Below are positions 51,133 to 60,485 of a stretch of 64,000 nucleotides of DNA, one piece after another; positions within the stretch are counted from its first letter, which is position 1, and every line of letters starts with the position of its first letter. A program made the position numbers and the translations under genes. Source of the stretch: Mycobacterium sp. Z3061 (GTDB lineage: Bacteria > Actinomycetota > Actinomycetes > Mycobacteriales > Mycobacteriaceae); the NCBI RefSeq assembly GCF_031583025.1, contig NZ_CP134062.1, forward strand, positions 6,545,234 to 6,609,233, read 5' to 3'. The notes beneath the pieces were generated by a model that worked only from the letters and a program-made list of their open reading frames with translations, searched no databases and was not told the DNA's origin.

Positions 51133-52468
51133 TCAGGGCGTCAAGCCGGGAAGTCCGTCGGCGCCGTTCTGCAGCTTGCCGACGCCACCGATGCCACCCG
51201 CTCCCCCGGCACCGCCAGGGCCCGGCAACCGGCCAGGCGCGCCGCTGCCGCCGTTGCCCCCGTTGCCCCCCTGCGCGGCGAACAGCGTGGTGTTGGACGG
51301 ACTGGTGTAGATCGCTGCACCTCCCGCGCCGCCCTGGCCGCCGGCACCGGGAGCACCCCACACCCAACCACCGGCGCCACCGCTGCCGCCGTTACCGCCC
51401 GTTCCACCAACTCCGCCCGACGCGCTGAAGTCGAAGATCGAGTTGGGAGGGATCAGCACCGAGCCACCGACGGCGAGGCCAGGCCACCCGGGGAAGCCGC
51501 CCGCCCCGCCGGCGCCGCCGACGCCACCCGCACCGAACAATCCCGCCGCACCTCCGGCACCGCCGTCGCCCCCGATGCCGGCAGGCCCGTTGGACACACT
51601 GATGCTGCTGATGCTGTCGAGGAATCCACTGCCCCCGTTGCCACCGTTGCCACCGGCGCCGGCATTGCCGAACACCAGTCCGCCGCGGCCGCCGCTGCCG
51701 CCGTTACCGCCCATGCCGGCGGCGGGACTTCCGACGGGGCTGACCCCGCTGTTGCCTCCCACGCCGCCGGTACCGCCCGCCCCTCCGGATCCGAACAGGC
51801 CCGCGGCACCACCGGCACCGCCCGCTCCGCCGTTGCCGGCCTGCGCGGCAGTTGTGGCCGTGGCGCCCGCGCCGCCGGCACCGCCCATTCCACCGTTGCC
51901 GTACAACCAGCCGCCTGGCCCACCCGCGCCGCCGGCCGCACCCGTCCCCCCGGCTGGCGCAGGTACCACGTGTCCAACTCAGGCCCGCAGCGCCGCCGCT
52001 ACCGCCGGCGGCGCCGACTGCGGACTGCGAATAACCTTTCCCGCCATTGCCGTACAACATTCCGCCCGCGCCACCGTTCGGACTGGCGGCCGTGCCGTCG
52101 ACGCCGTCACCGATCAGCGGCCGCCCGAACAGGGCTCGGGCGGGTGCATTGATAGCGCCGAGAATGCCCTCCTGCAGCGTCTGCAGTGACGCCGCTTCGG
52201 CGGACGCGTAGCTTCCCGCGGCCCCGGTCAGCCCGCGTACGAACTGCTCGTGGAATACCGCGAACTGGCTGCTGAACGCCTGATACTGCTGTGCGTGGCC
52301 GCTGAACAGCGACGCGACGGCTGCCGAGACCTGGTCAGCCGCGGCCGCGGCGACGCCCGTGGTGTTGGCCGCGGCCTGCAGGTTGGCGGCGTTGAGGGCC
52401 GAACCCACATCAGCGATGTCGCTCGCCGCTGCCGCGAGCATCTCCGGAGCTGCTATCAGATCCGACAA
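51133..52468 (-). pseudogene. PE_PGRS gene with frameshift (error or true)
   Basis: The N-terminal part (52468 to about 51975) encodes a full PE domain, MSDLIAAPEMLAAAASDIAD, linker ALFGRPLIGDGVDG and the first PGRS. At about 51955-51985 a stretch of roughly 27 nt that is not PGRS-like (encoding SWTRGTCAS) occurs, and after it the PGRS continues only in another frame to 51133. The repaired protein would be about 445 residues. The odd stretch and the adapter in the next gene make an assembly fault more likely than natural decay. Confidence 0.7.
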
Positions 52469-52537
52469 GGCACCCCCCTGTGACTCGGTTTCTCGGTAGA
52501 TCGCGGATTTTGACGCGCGCGTTACCGCGCCTGCCGG

Positions 52538-53934
52538 TTACCCGGCGGGTCCGACAGGCCCGTCCGGTCCGCGACCACCGATCAGCGTTCCGCCCCGGCC
52601 GCCCCGGCCGCCGGCGCCTCCCGGCCCGCTGCCGAGAGTGCCGGGAAATCCGCCGGTCCCGCCGGCCCCACCCGCGCCGCCGAGGCCGAGCAGTCCAGCG
52701 GCACCGCCTATGCCGCCCACTCCGCCGACCCCCCCGTTGGACCCCTGCAGGGTGACTGTCGTGCGGATGTACGTGGCTGGTCCGCCACCGCCGCCTGCAC
52801 CACCTGCCCCACCGTGGCCGTACAACCAGCCGCCGCCACCGCCGGCCCCACCGTTGCCGCCGGCCCCGGCGTTGCCTTGGTAGGTGACCGTTATGGGCAT
52901 GGGCCCGTTGACGATCGAGATCGCGGGAGTGCCCGGCGGCGAAATGATGTTGTCTGGGCCGGGGAATCCCCCGGCGCCGCCGGCACCTCCGGCTCCGCCG
53001 CCACCGAACAGTCCCGCAGCCCCACCCGCGCCCCCCTGCCCGCCCACCCCTGCGGTGGCCGTCGCCACGTTGATGGTGGTGCCGTCGTCCAGGAAGGGGC
53101 TGCCGGCGTTTCCGCCCAAGCCGCCGGCTCCGCCGTTTCCATAGAGCCAGCCGCCGTGTCCGCCCGACCCCCCGTTGCCACCACTCCCGGCCGCAAGCGG
53201 GCCGGCGATATTGACGCCGGTGCTGCCACCTAGTCCGCCGGCACCGCCGGCGCCCCCGCTCCGAGCAACCCGGCCGCGCCCCCGGCCCCTCCGGCACCGC
53301 CACTGCCGGGCGCAGCGGTCCCGGTCCCGGCGGCACCCGCTCCGCCCTGGCCGCCGGCGCCGCCGTTGCCGTACAGCCAACCTCCGTTTCCGCCGGCGCC
53401 GCCGGCCGCGTTGCTGCCGCCCGACCCGCCCCTACCACCGTTGCCGATCAATCCGGCCGGACCACCCGCTCCGCCCGTTACGTCGGTGGCGGTCTGCGAA
53501 TAGCCGTTGCCGCCGTTGCCGTACAACAACCCACCGGGACCGCCGTTCGGGCTGGCTGCCGTCCCGGCGGCGCCGTCACCGATCAGAGGCCGGCCGAACA
53601 GCGCCTGGCTCGGCTGGTTGATCAAGTCGAGCAGCGGCTGCAGCGGTCCGGCGTTGGCCACCTCGGCGGCGGCGTAGGAGGCGGCACCCGAGCCCAGCAA
53701 CTGCACGAACCGCTCGTGGAAGGCGCTGGCCTCAAGACTCAGCGACTGGTAGCGCTGGGCCTGTCCGGCAAACACGGCCGCCACCGCGGCCGAGACCTCG
53801 TCGGCACCGGCGGGCAAAACCGCGGTGGTCGAAAACAACGCGGCGGTGTTGGCCGCCGTCAGCGCCGAGCCGACACTTTGGAGGCCCGTCACCGCCGAAG
53901 TCAGGAGCTCCGGCACCACCGCCACATACGACAT
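52538..53934 (-). pseudogene. PE_PGRS gene with one-base frameshift
   Basis: The first part (53934-53258) has a PE domain, MSYVAVVPELLTSAVTGLQS, linker ALFGRPLIGDGAAG and PGRS reading GLLGAG. A run of five C on the + strand (53253-53257) would need six to stay in frame; adding one base gives [16 protein letters not shown] and an open frame to 52538, for a protein of about 465 residues. This may be a homopolymer sequencing error, a true mutation or slipped-strand variation. Confidence 0.75.
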
Positions 53935-53986
53935 GGGCGCACGATAACCGTGTCAACCGGCGCCGGTCTGGAAATTGCCGCGAGTT

Positions 53987-54922
53987 CTAACGGTTCGCAG
54001 AGACGAACAGCGTGGGAGGCATGGCAACTTCGGCGCCGTCGGCGACATCGCGACCGTAACGGGCCATCAATCCGGGGAAGTCCACCGCCGAGGACTCCCA
54101 GCCCCGTTCGCGCAACCACTCGGGTAGTGCGGTGCGCTCCTCGGCGTACCAGAGGTCTTCCACCGCCGGCATGTCGGCGGCCGTGACTTGAGCGGCCACC
54201 GCGCGCATGCGCTGCATCTCGTCACGTTGGCGCGCCACCAGATCGGGGTCGACGAAACCTTCGCCCGGAACGTTGGAGGCCAGCCAGCTGCCGGGCGCGC
54301 TGAGCGCATCGATCCGCTCGAACAGCAGATCCTGCGCCTGGGCGGGCAGGTAACGCACCAAGCCCTCCGCGGACCAGGCCGACGGCCGGCCGGGGTCGAA
54401 CCCAGCTTCCTGCAACGCTTTCGGCCAGTCCTGGCGCAGGTCGATCGGGACGTTGACCAGTTGCGCCGTCGGGGTGGCACCGTGCCTTTCCAAGGTGGCG
54501 GTCTTGAATTCCAGCACCTTGGGCTGGTCCAGTTCGTAGACCACGGTCCCGTCCGGCCACGGCAACCGCCAGGCGCGGGCGTCCAGACCGGCGGCGAGGA
54601 TCACCACCTGCCGCACGCCGGCGTCGACGGCCTGCAGGAAGAACTCGTCGAAGAACGCCGTCCTGGTGGCCATGAAATCGACCAGCATCTGCGCCCGCGC
54701 CTGCACCTGCGGGTCGATCTCGGATGCCTGAGCCAGCAGCTTGGGGTCGGCGTACAGGCTCCACATGCCGTCACCGACCGCGTCCAGGAATACCCGGGCG
54801 AACGGGTCCCGGATCAGCGGATTCTCACTCTCGGTCTCGGCGGCCCGGGCGGCGGCCACGCCGAGCGCGGTCGATCCCACGCTCTGGGTGATCTCCCACG
54901 AATCGTTGTCAGTGCGCGGCAT
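53987..54922 (-). CDS. SAM-dependent methyltransferase, Rv3767c-like
   Basis: A 311-residue protein of the mycobacterial LCM/PPM-type methyltransferase family (TIGR00027). The N-terminus [20 protein letters not shown] and the block [15 protein letters not shown] are diagnostic. The SAM motif is [15 protein letters not shown], and a [13 protein letters not shown] acidic loop follows. Mycobacteria carry many copies with unknown substrates. It is divergent from the NTF2-like gene. Confidence 0.9.
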   Translation of the reverse strand: MPRTDNDSWEITQSVGSTALGVAAARAAETESENPLIRDPFARVFLDAVGDGMWSLYADPKLLAQASEIDPQVQARAQMLVDFMATRTAFFDEFFLQAVDAGVRQVVILAAGLDARAWRLPWPDGTVVYELDQPKVLEFKTATLERHGATPTAQLVNVPIDLRQDWPKALQEAGFDPGRPSAWSAEGLVRYLPAQAQDLLFERIDALSAPGSWLASNVPGEGFVDPDLVARQRDEMQRMRAVAAQVTAADMPAVEDLWYAEERTALPEWLRERGWESSAVDFPGLMARYGRDVADGAEVAMPPTLFVSANR

Positions 54923-54947
54923 GCCGGCCCCCTCGCCAGAAGTAGTG

Positions 54948-54960
54948 AGTTTCGCAAACT
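54948..54960. promoter_or_regulatory. Short palindrome in divergent gap
   Basis: AGTTTCGCAAACT, a perfect inverted repeat (5-bp arms, 3-nt centre), lies between the methyltransferase start and the NTF2-like gene. It could be an operator; arms are short, so confidence is low. Confidence 0.3.
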
Positions 54961-55037
54961 ATTCTTCCCGCCGCGGGCGCCGCGCGCCGCTCCCCTACCC
55001 TTTTTCCCAGACGGTCTACAGGTTGCAAGGGAGCACC

Positions 55038-55385
55038 ATGACACGCACGCCGCAGGAAGTGTTCGCCCACCACGGAAAGGCACTCGTCACCGGTGACCTC
55101 GACGAGATCGTCGCCGACTACTCCGACGACTCGGTGGTGATCACCTCCGCCGGCGTTGCCCGAGGCCGTGACGAGATCCGTCAGGTCTTCGTCACGCTGC
55201 TCGACGATCTGCCCAGGGCGGACTGGGATTTGAAGACCCAGGTCTTCGCCGGGGACGTGCTCTTCCTCGAGTGGGCGGCGGTGGCCGCGGGCACCCGGGC
55301 CGACGACGGCGTCGACACTTTCGTCTTCCGCGACGGCATGATCTGGGCGCAGACCGTCCGCTACACCCTGCAAGGCACCGCATGA
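55038..55385 (+). CDS. NTF2/SnoaL-like protein
   Basis: A 115-residue protein from ATG 55038, with AAGGGAG upstream. The cone-shaped NTF2-like fold is suggested by EVFAHHGKALVTGDLDEIVAD, DDSVVITSAGVARGRDEIRQ and DTFVFRDGMIWAQTVRYTL. Members are isomerases, dehydratases or ligand-binding proteins. Its stop overlaps the next start (ATGA), so translation is coupled to the phosphotransferase. Confidence 0.8.
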   Translation: MTRTPQEVFAHHGKALVTGDLDEIVADYSDDSVVITSAGVARGRDEIRQVFVTLLDDLPRADWDLKTQVFAGDVLFLEWAAVAAGTRADDGVDTFVFRDGMIWAQTVRYTLQGTA

Positions 55386-56416
55386 CCGGCGTGGATCTTG
55401 ACGCCGTCGCTCGGTGGATGACGGAGCAGGGGCTGGGCGAGGGTCCGCTGCAGGACGTGACCGCGGTGACGGGCGGCACCCAGAACGTCATGCTGCGCTT
55501 CACCCGATCCGGCCGGCCCTACGTGCTGCGACGGGGTCCACGGCACCTGCGCCCGCGCACCAACAGCGTGATTCTGCGGGAAACACGCGTGCTGGCCGCG
55601 CTGGCCGGCTCCGATGTGCCGCATCCCCGGTTGATCGCCACGTGTGACGACACCGCCGTGTTGGGTGACGCGGTCTTCTACCTGATGGAGCCGATCGACG
55701 GGTTCAACGCCGGGGAAGGATTGCCTGAACTGCACACCGGCAATCCCCAGGTGCGGCACGGCATGGGGTTGTCGATGGCCGACGCGCTGGCCAAGCTCGG
55801 CGCCGTGGACCACGTCGGGGTCGGGCTGGCGGACTTCGGCAAGCCGGAGGGCTTTCTGGAACGTCAAGTGCCACGCTGGCTTTCGGAGCTGGAGTCCTAC
55901 CAGGAGTACGACGGCTACCCCGGTCCCGACATCCCCGGCATCGCCGAGGTGTCCGGCTGGCTGGAGCGCCACCGGCCGACCCAGTGGACGCCGGGCATCA
56001 TGCACGGCGACTACCACGCGGCCAACGTGATGTTCTCCCCCACCGGCCCTGACGTGGTGGCGATCGTGGATTGGGAGATGTGCACCATCGGCGACCCGCT
56101 GCTGGACCTGGGCTGGCTACTGGCGACCTGGCGCCAGGATGACGGGTCGAGCGTGTTCAGCCACGCCTTGGGCGGCACCGATGGCCTGGCCAGCACCGAC
56201 GAGCTGCTGGAGCGCTATGCCGCGAACACGACGCGCGATCTGTCGGACATCACCTGGTACACCGTGCTGGCCTGCTTCAAGCTGGGCATCGTCATCGAGG
56301 GCACGCTGGCCCGCGCCTGTGCGGGCAAGGCCGAGAAGGCGGTCGGCGACGCGCTGCACGCAGCGACCGTGCATTTGTTCGAGCGGGCGCTGACGCTGAT
56401 CGATACGCAGGACTAG
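55382..56416 (+). CDS. APH-type phosphotransferase (third paralogue)
   Basis: A 344-residue protein starting in the ATGA overlap at 55382. Motifs: VTGGTQNVMLRF, VLRRGPRHLRP, Brenner motif IMHGDYHAANVMF and AIVDWEMCTIGDPLLDLGW. It closely resembles the kinase at 37528 and is likely also a hydroxyacyl-CoA kinase of the ACAD10/LvaA type. Coupling with an NTF2-like protein differs from the other locus. It converges with the PE gene, overlapping by 4 nt. Confidence 0.85.
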   Translation: MTGVDLDAVARWMTEQGLGEGPLQDVTAVTGGTQNVMLRFTRSGRPYVLRRGPRHLRPRTNSVILRETRVLAALAGSDVPHPRLIATCDDTAVLGDAVFYLMEPIDGFNAGEGLPELHTGNPQVRHGMGLSMADALAKLGAVDHVGVGLADFGKPEGFLERQVPRWLSELESYQEYDGYPGPDIPGIAEVSGWLERHRPTQWTPGIMHGDYHAANVMFSPTGPDVVAIVDWEMCTIGDPLLDLGWLLATWRQDDGSSVFSHALGGTDGLASTDELLERYAANTTRDLSDITWYTVLACFKLGIVIEGTLARACAGKAEKAVGDALHAATVHLFERALTLIDTQD

Positions 56417-57078
56417 CGGACGAGGGTCTCCTGCCGCCGGACGCCTAGGTCGCGCTCGGTGCCCCTGCCGCCGGGTCCGCCCTCGCCGAACGACCTGCCG
56501 CTGCGTGAGCGACCCGCGGCGATGGCGCCCGATGCGCCGGCCGAGCCGGCTCGTCTGCCGGCCATCGGCGCGGTGCCGGCCAGGGGCCCCGTCGCGACCG
56601 GCCGGACAGTGCCCGCGCCGGCACCGGCACCCCGGCCCGGCGCGACGCTGCCACGGTTGCCGGACAGCAATCCAATCGACCTGCCGCCCCGCGCCGACGC
56701 CGACCCGATCCCGGCACCGCCGGCGGGTCCGATCAGGGACTGCACCGGCGTGGTCGTGCTGGGCGCCGACTGGTTGACGGGCTGCAATGGCTTGGCGTTC
56801 GCCCCCTCGGCGGAGGCGTAGGCGTTCGACGAGGCGTTCATCGCCTGGACGAACTGGTCATGCAGCTTGGCCGCCTGCACCCCCATCGCCTGATACTGCT
56901 GGGCGTGCGCGCCGAAGACGCTGGCCATGGCCGCCGACACCTCGTCGGCCCCGGCCGCCATCACGCTCGTGGTAGGTATCGCCGCCGCGGCGTTGGCCGC
57001 GTCGAGTGTCGAGCCGAGGCCGGCCAAACTCGACGCAGCCTCCGACAGCAATTGGGGCTGTGTAAACAAGAATGACAC
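56413..57078 (-). CDS. PE-family protein with non-PGRS, Arg/Gly/Ala-rich tail
   Basis: A 221-residue protein from GTG 57078. Residues 1-95 are a clear PE domain (SFLFTQPQLLSEAASSLAGL, ending in the usual NAYASAEGANAKPLQ). Instead of GGX repeats the tail has PVQSLIGPAGGAGIG, then Arg-, Pro- and Ala-rich sequence (RGAGAGAGTVRPVATGPLAG) that is basic and low in complexity. It is probably a type VII substrate; the tail may have come from a frameshifted PGRS. It lies downstream of two tRNA genes on the same strand. Confidence 0.75.
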   Translation of the reverse strand: MSFLFTQPQLLSEAASSLAGLGSTLDAANAAAAIPTTSVMAAGADEVSAAMASVFGAHAQQYQAMGVQAAKLHDQFVQAMNASSNAYASAEGANAKPLQPVNQSAPSTTTPVQSLIGPAGGAGIGSASARGGRSIGLLSGNRGSVAPGRGAGAGAGTVRPVATGPLAGTAPMAGRRAGSAGASGAIAAGRSRSGRSFGEGGPGGRGTERDLGVRRQETLVR

Positions 57079-57239
57079 GACGGCATCCCCCGGACTTTTC
57101 GACGTCTGGAATGCCGAGAATGCTATTGAAAATGCGCAGGTAGACCAAGTGTTGAGATCTGCTGGCTGTCGGATCGTTATTAGACCGTTATATCCGGCTG
57201 CGGCCGTGTAAAAAGCCTGGACAGGCACGAGGCGTGAAG

Positions 57240-57312
57240 CGCGCCCGAAGGGATTCGAACCCCTAACCTTCTGATCCGTAGTCAGATGCTCTATCCGTTG
57301 AGCTACGGGCGC
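57240..57312 (-). tRNA. tRNA-Arg (anticodon ACG)
   Basis: A 73-nt tRNA with acceptor GCGCCCG/CGGGCGC, anticodon loop CTACGGA and T-arm GGTTCGAATCC. A34 is the substrate of TadA (29186-29647), giving inosine to read CGU/CGC/CGA. No CCA is encoded. Confidence 0.95.
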
Positions 57313-57347
57313 CAGTGTTCAGTTGTGGTCTAGCAGGTGTTGCGTGG

Positions 57348-57436
57348 CGGAGGCGAGAGGATTTGAACCTCCGGTTCCCTTTGAGGGGAACAACTCATTA
57401 GCAGTGAGCCCCATTCGGCCGCTCTGGCACGCCTCC
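57348..57436 (-). tRNA. tRNA-Ser (anticodon GCT)
   Basis: An 89-nt class II tRNA with acceptor GGAGGCG/CGCCTCC, anticodon loop CTGCTAA, a long variable arm (TTCCCCTCAAAGGGAA) and T-loop GGTTCAAATCC. It reads AGC/AGU. It lies 35 nt from tRNA-Arg on the same strand. Confidence 0.95.
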
Positions 57437-57506
57437 ATGGCCTTCCAAAGGGTACCCGACCCCGGATACCGAAGCCGCCGGAGGCATAGCGTACACAGCC
57501 GCGACA

Positions 57507-57512
57507 TATGCT
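57507..57512 (+). promoter_or_regulatory. -10 element suggesting a leaderless hisC2 transcript
   Basis: TATGCT ends 6 nt before GTG 57519 and there is no ribosome site, the arrangement of leaderless mycobacterial genes. Similar -10-like hexamers directly precede echA21 (TACGGT 59254-59259), lipE (TAGGCT 60472-60477) and the last gene (TAGCGT 63066-63071). Confidence 0.5.
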
Positions 57513-57518
57513 GTCGAA

Positions 57519-58568
57519 GTGACCGCCCGCCTGCGGCCCGCGCTGGCCGGGCTGCCTGTTTACGTTCCCGGCAAAACCGTGCCCGGTGCTATCAAGCTCG
57601 CGAGCAACGAGACGGTGTTCGGCCCGCTACCCAGCGTCCGCGCCGCGATCCAGAACGCGACCGACCTGATCAACCGCTACCCCGACAACGGCTGCGTGCA
57701 GCTCAAGGCCGCTCTGGCCGAACATCTCGGTGGCTTCACGCCAGCACACGTGGCCGTTGGCTGCGGCTCGGTCAGCCTGTGCCAGCAACTGGTGCAGATC
57801 ACCGCGACCACGGGCGACGAGGTGGTGTTCGGCTGGCGCAGCTTCGAGCTCTACCCGCCGCAGGTGCAGGTCGCCGGCGCCACCCCGGTGCAAATACCGC
57901 TGCGCGACCACACCTTCGACCTGGACGCGATGCTGGCCGCCGTCACCGACTGCACCCGGCTGATCTTCGTCTGCAACCCCAACAACCCGACGTCCACGGT
58001 CGTCGAACCCGACGCGCTGACCCGCTTCGTCGAAGCCGTCCCGTCGGACATCCTGATCGTCATCGACGAGGCTTACGTCGAGTACATCCGCGACGGCATG
58101 GCGCCCGACAGCCTGGGCCTGGTCCGCGCCCACGACAACGTCGTCGTCCTGCGCACCTTCTCCAAGGCGTATGGCCTGGCGGGCCTGCGCATCGGCTACG
58201 CCGTCGGGCACCCTGATGTGATCACCGCGCTGGACAAGGTCTACGTCCCATTCACCGCGACCAGCGTTTCGCAGGCTGCCGCGATCGCGTCGCTGCAGGC
58301 GGCCGACGAACTGCTCGAACGCACCGACGCGGTGGTCGCCGAGCGGCGACGGGTCAGCGCGGCGCTGCGCGAGGCGGGCTTCGAACTGCCGGCGTCCCAG
58401 GCCAACTTCGTCTGGCTGCCGCTGGGCCCTCGCACGTGCGACTTCGTCGAGCGGGCCGCCGAGGCGCTGATCGTCATCCGCCAGTACGGCTCCGACGGTG
58501 TCCGCGTCACCATCGGCGCGCCGGAAGAAAACGATGCCCTGCTGCGGTTCGCCCGCGGCTGGATCTGA
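57519..58568 (+). CDS. hisC2: Histidinol-phosphate/aromatic aminotransferase HisC2
   Basis: A 349-residue class I/II PLP aminotransferase. The PLP Lys216 is in TFSKAYGLAGLRIGY; other conserved sites are LASNET, FVCNPNNPT and VIDEAYVEY. The M. tuberculosis counterpart (Rv3772) has been shown to prefer aromatic substrates, acting as a phenylalanine aminotransferase, so the histidine role is uncertain. The GTG start at 57519 is supported by a -10 element and homologous length. Confidence 0.9.
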   Translation: MTARLRPALAGLPVYVPGKTVPGAIKLASNETVFGPLPSVRAAIQNATDLINRYPDNGCVQLKAALAEHLGGFTPAHVAVGCGSVSLCQQLVQITATTGDEVVFGWRSFELYPPQVQVAGATPVQIPLRDHTFDLDAMLAAVTDCTRLIFVCNPNNPTSTVVEPDALTRFVEAVPSDILIVIDEAYVEYIRDGMAPDSLGLVRAHDNVVVLRTFSKAYGLAGLRIGYAVGHPDVITALDKVYVPFTATSVSQAAAIASLQAADELLERTDAVVAERRRVSAALREAGFELPASQANFVWLPLGPRTCDFVERAAEALIVIRQYGSDGVRVTIGAPEENDALLRFARGWI

Positions 58569-58590
58569 CGGGCCCCGCAGCCCACGCGAC

Positions 58591-58637
58591 CGTGAAGCTG
58601 GCCGCACGTCCGGCGTCGAACGTGAAGCTGGCCGCAC
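58591..58637. repeat. Two direct copies of a 17-bp motif, 30-bp period
   Basis: CGTGAAGCTGGCCGCAC occurs at 58591-58607 and 58621-58637 with similar GTCGGCG-type spacers, in the gap between convergent genes. It may be a fragment of a dispersed repeat; function unknown. Confidence 0.6.
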
Positions 58638-58660
58638 ACTCGGCGCAAGAGGGGGCCGCG

Positions 58661-59242
58661 CTAGCCGGGATTGCGGCCGGTGAACGCGATCAGCCGGGTC
58701 AGCGGGTCGGCGTCATCGGCCACCTCGACCGGGTCGTCGAATCCGGCCGCGCCGCGTTGTTCCGGCCTGATCACCTGGTGTGCCAACCCCAGCACGTAGT
58801 CGGCCAGCGAATCCGGGGCATCCACCTCATGCCCGACGGCGCGCGCGTAATCCCAGGCGTGCACCAGGAACTCGAGAGAGAAGACGGCGACGGCCACCCG
58901 CGCGGGCATCGACCCGCCCCCGAATGCGACCTCACCGTCCAGACCGTGCTTGTGCCAGGCGTCCAGGGCCGGACGTGCGGTGCTGACCACCAGCTGCTCC
59001 ACCGACTCGGTGTCCTGCGGCACCTCGAACCGCGCGCCGACCATGCCGCCCAGGCTGGTGATCGATCGGATCAGATGCGCGGTGAGGTCCTTGACGTTGT
59101 ACTCCGAGCACGGCGTCTGCTTGGTCTTGTCAGAGCCGGCCACGGTGTGCAGCACCTGCTGCAGCACCCCGAGGGTCAGCTCGGCGCTGCGCAGCTCGTC
59201 GGTGGGTGGCGATTCGGGGCCGGGTACCAAGTCGTCGGGCAT
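58661..59242 (-). CDS. TIGR03086-type metal-binding protein (Rv3773c-like)
   Basis: A 193-residue DinB/mycothiol-dependent maleylpyruvate isomerase-like four-helix protein from ATG 59242. Features: VLQQVLHTVAGSDKTKQTPC, NVKDLTAHLIRSITSLGG with a metal-ligand-type His, and the C-terminal block FSLEFLVHAWDYARAVGHEV with a second His. Related proteins are mycothiol-dependent enzymes; specific activity is unknown. It is divergent from echA21. Confidence 0.85.
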   Translation of the reverse strand: MPDDLVPGPESPPTDELRSAELTLGVLQQVLHTVAGSDKTKQTPCSEYNVKDLTAHLIRSITSLGGMVGARFEVPQDTESVEQLVVSTARPALDAWHKHGLDGEVAFGGGSMPARVAVAVFSLEFLVHAWDYARAVGHEVDAPDSLADYVLGLAHQVIRPEQRGAAGFDDPVEVADDADPLTRLIAFTGRNPG

Positions 59243-59265
59243 AGCAGCCACGCTACGGTCTCGAC

Positions 59266-60090
59266 ATGGGCGCAACATACGAATCGGTCACCGTCGAGAT
59301 CAAGGACCAGGTAGCGCAGGTGACGCTGATCGGTCCGGGCAAGGGCAACGCGATGGGGCCCGCATTCTGGTCGGAGATGCCAGACGTGTTCGCGACACTG
59401 GACGCCGATCCCGACGTCCGCGCCATCGTCATCACCGGGTCGGGCCGGAACTTCAGCTACGGCCTGGACGTGCCGGCCATGGGCGGCTCATTCACCCCAC
59501 TGCTGTCCGGTGAAGCCCTGGCCGGGCCACGTGCGGTCTTCCATCGCGAGGTCAAGCGCATGCAGGGCGCCATCACCGCGATCGCCGACTGCCGTACTCC
59601 CACGATCGCCTCGGTGCACGGCTGGTGCATCGGCGGCGGTGTCGATCTCATCTCGGCGGTCGACATCCGCTACGCCAGCTCAGACGCCAAGTTCTCGGTG
59701 CGCGAAGTCAAGCTGGCCATCGTCGCCGACGTCGGCAGCTTGGCCCGCCTGCCGCTGATCCTCAATGACGGGCACCTACGCGAACTCGCGCTGACCGGCA
59801 AGGACATCGACGCCGCCCGCGCCGAGAAGATAGGCCTGGTCAACGACGTGTACGACGACGCCGAGGCCACGCTCGCGGCGGCCCACGCCACCGCCGCGGA
59901 GATCGCCGCCAACCCTCCGCTGACCGTGCACGGCATCAAGGATGTGCTCGACCAGCAGCGCATCTCGGCGGTGTCGGAGAGCCTGCGCTATGTGGCCGCC
60001 TGGAACGCGGCGTTCCTGCCGTCCAAGGACCTGACCGAGGGCATTTCGGCGACGTTCGCCAAGCGTCCGCCGCAGTTCACCGGCGAGTAG
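59266..60090 (+). CDS. echA21: Enoyl-CoA hydratase/isomerase family protein
   Basis: A 274-residue crotonase. Oxyanion-hole segments are GRNFSYGLDVPAMGG and VHGWCIGGGVDLISAVDIRYAS; the active-site region is VKLAIVADVGSLARLP. The Asp in IVADVGSL is characteristic of the delta(3,5)-delta(2,4)-dienoyl-CoA isomerase branch, so isomerase activity is possible. A -10-like hexamer 6 nt before ATG suggests leaderless transcription. Its end overlaps the next gene by 14 nt. Confidence 0.88.
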   Translation: MGATYESVTVEIKDQVAQVTLIGPGKGNAMGPAFWSEMPDVFATLDADPDVRAIVITGSGRNFSYGLDVPAMGGSFTPLLSGEALAGPRAVFHREVKRMQGAITAIADCRTPTIASVHGWCIGGGVDLISAVDIRYASSDAKFSVREVKLAIVADVGSLARLPLILNDGHLRELALTGKDIDAARAEKIGLVNDVYDDAEATLAAAHATAAEIAANPPLTVHGIKDVLDQQRISAVSESLRYVAAWNAAFLPSKDLTEGISATFAKRPPQFTGE

Positions 60091-60460
60091 CGACCCAGAG
60101 GGCACCCGCCAACCAGGCCGTCGCGATCACCAAGCCGGCGAACTCCAGCCAGCCCACCGTTGCGCCGTCGCGATGACCGGTGTCGACCAGGTGGCTGACC
60201 GCATGCAACGCCCAGTGCGCGGTGGCGAACGCCAGCGCCGGCACCCGCCAGGCCGGCCAGCGCAGCGCCGCCAGCAGCAACAGACCGAGCGGTAGCTCGA
60301 AGGATGCGTTGTCGAAGATGTAGTGGTCGTTTCGGACGCCGAAGGCGCCGAGGCTGTCGAAGAAGGCGCCCGGCGCCACGATCATGAATAAGCCGAGACC
60401 CACCGAATAGAACCCGAAGACGAGCAGGATCACCTCGACGTAGCGCGAGCGGGCGGCCAT
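60077..60460 (-). CDS. Four-helix membrane protein, function unknown
   Basis: A 127-residue protein from ATG 60460; a longer frame runs into the lipE start. Hydrophobic helices: EVILLVFGFYSVGLGLFMIV, PLGLLLLAALRWPAW, ALAFATAHWALHAVSHLV (with two His) and LEFAGLVIATAWLAGALWV. The pattern resembles small DUF-type membrane proteins of actinobacteria. It is divergent from lipE. Confidence 0.7.
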   Translation of the reverse strand: MAARSRYVEVILLVFGFYSVGLGLFMIVAPGAFFDSLGAFGVRNDHYIFDNASFELPLGLLLLAALRWPAWRVPALAFATAHWALHAVSHLVDTGHRDGATVGWLEFAGLVIATAWLAGALWVATRR

Positions 60461-60485
60461 GGCTTCAAAGTTAGGCTGATCGGTG

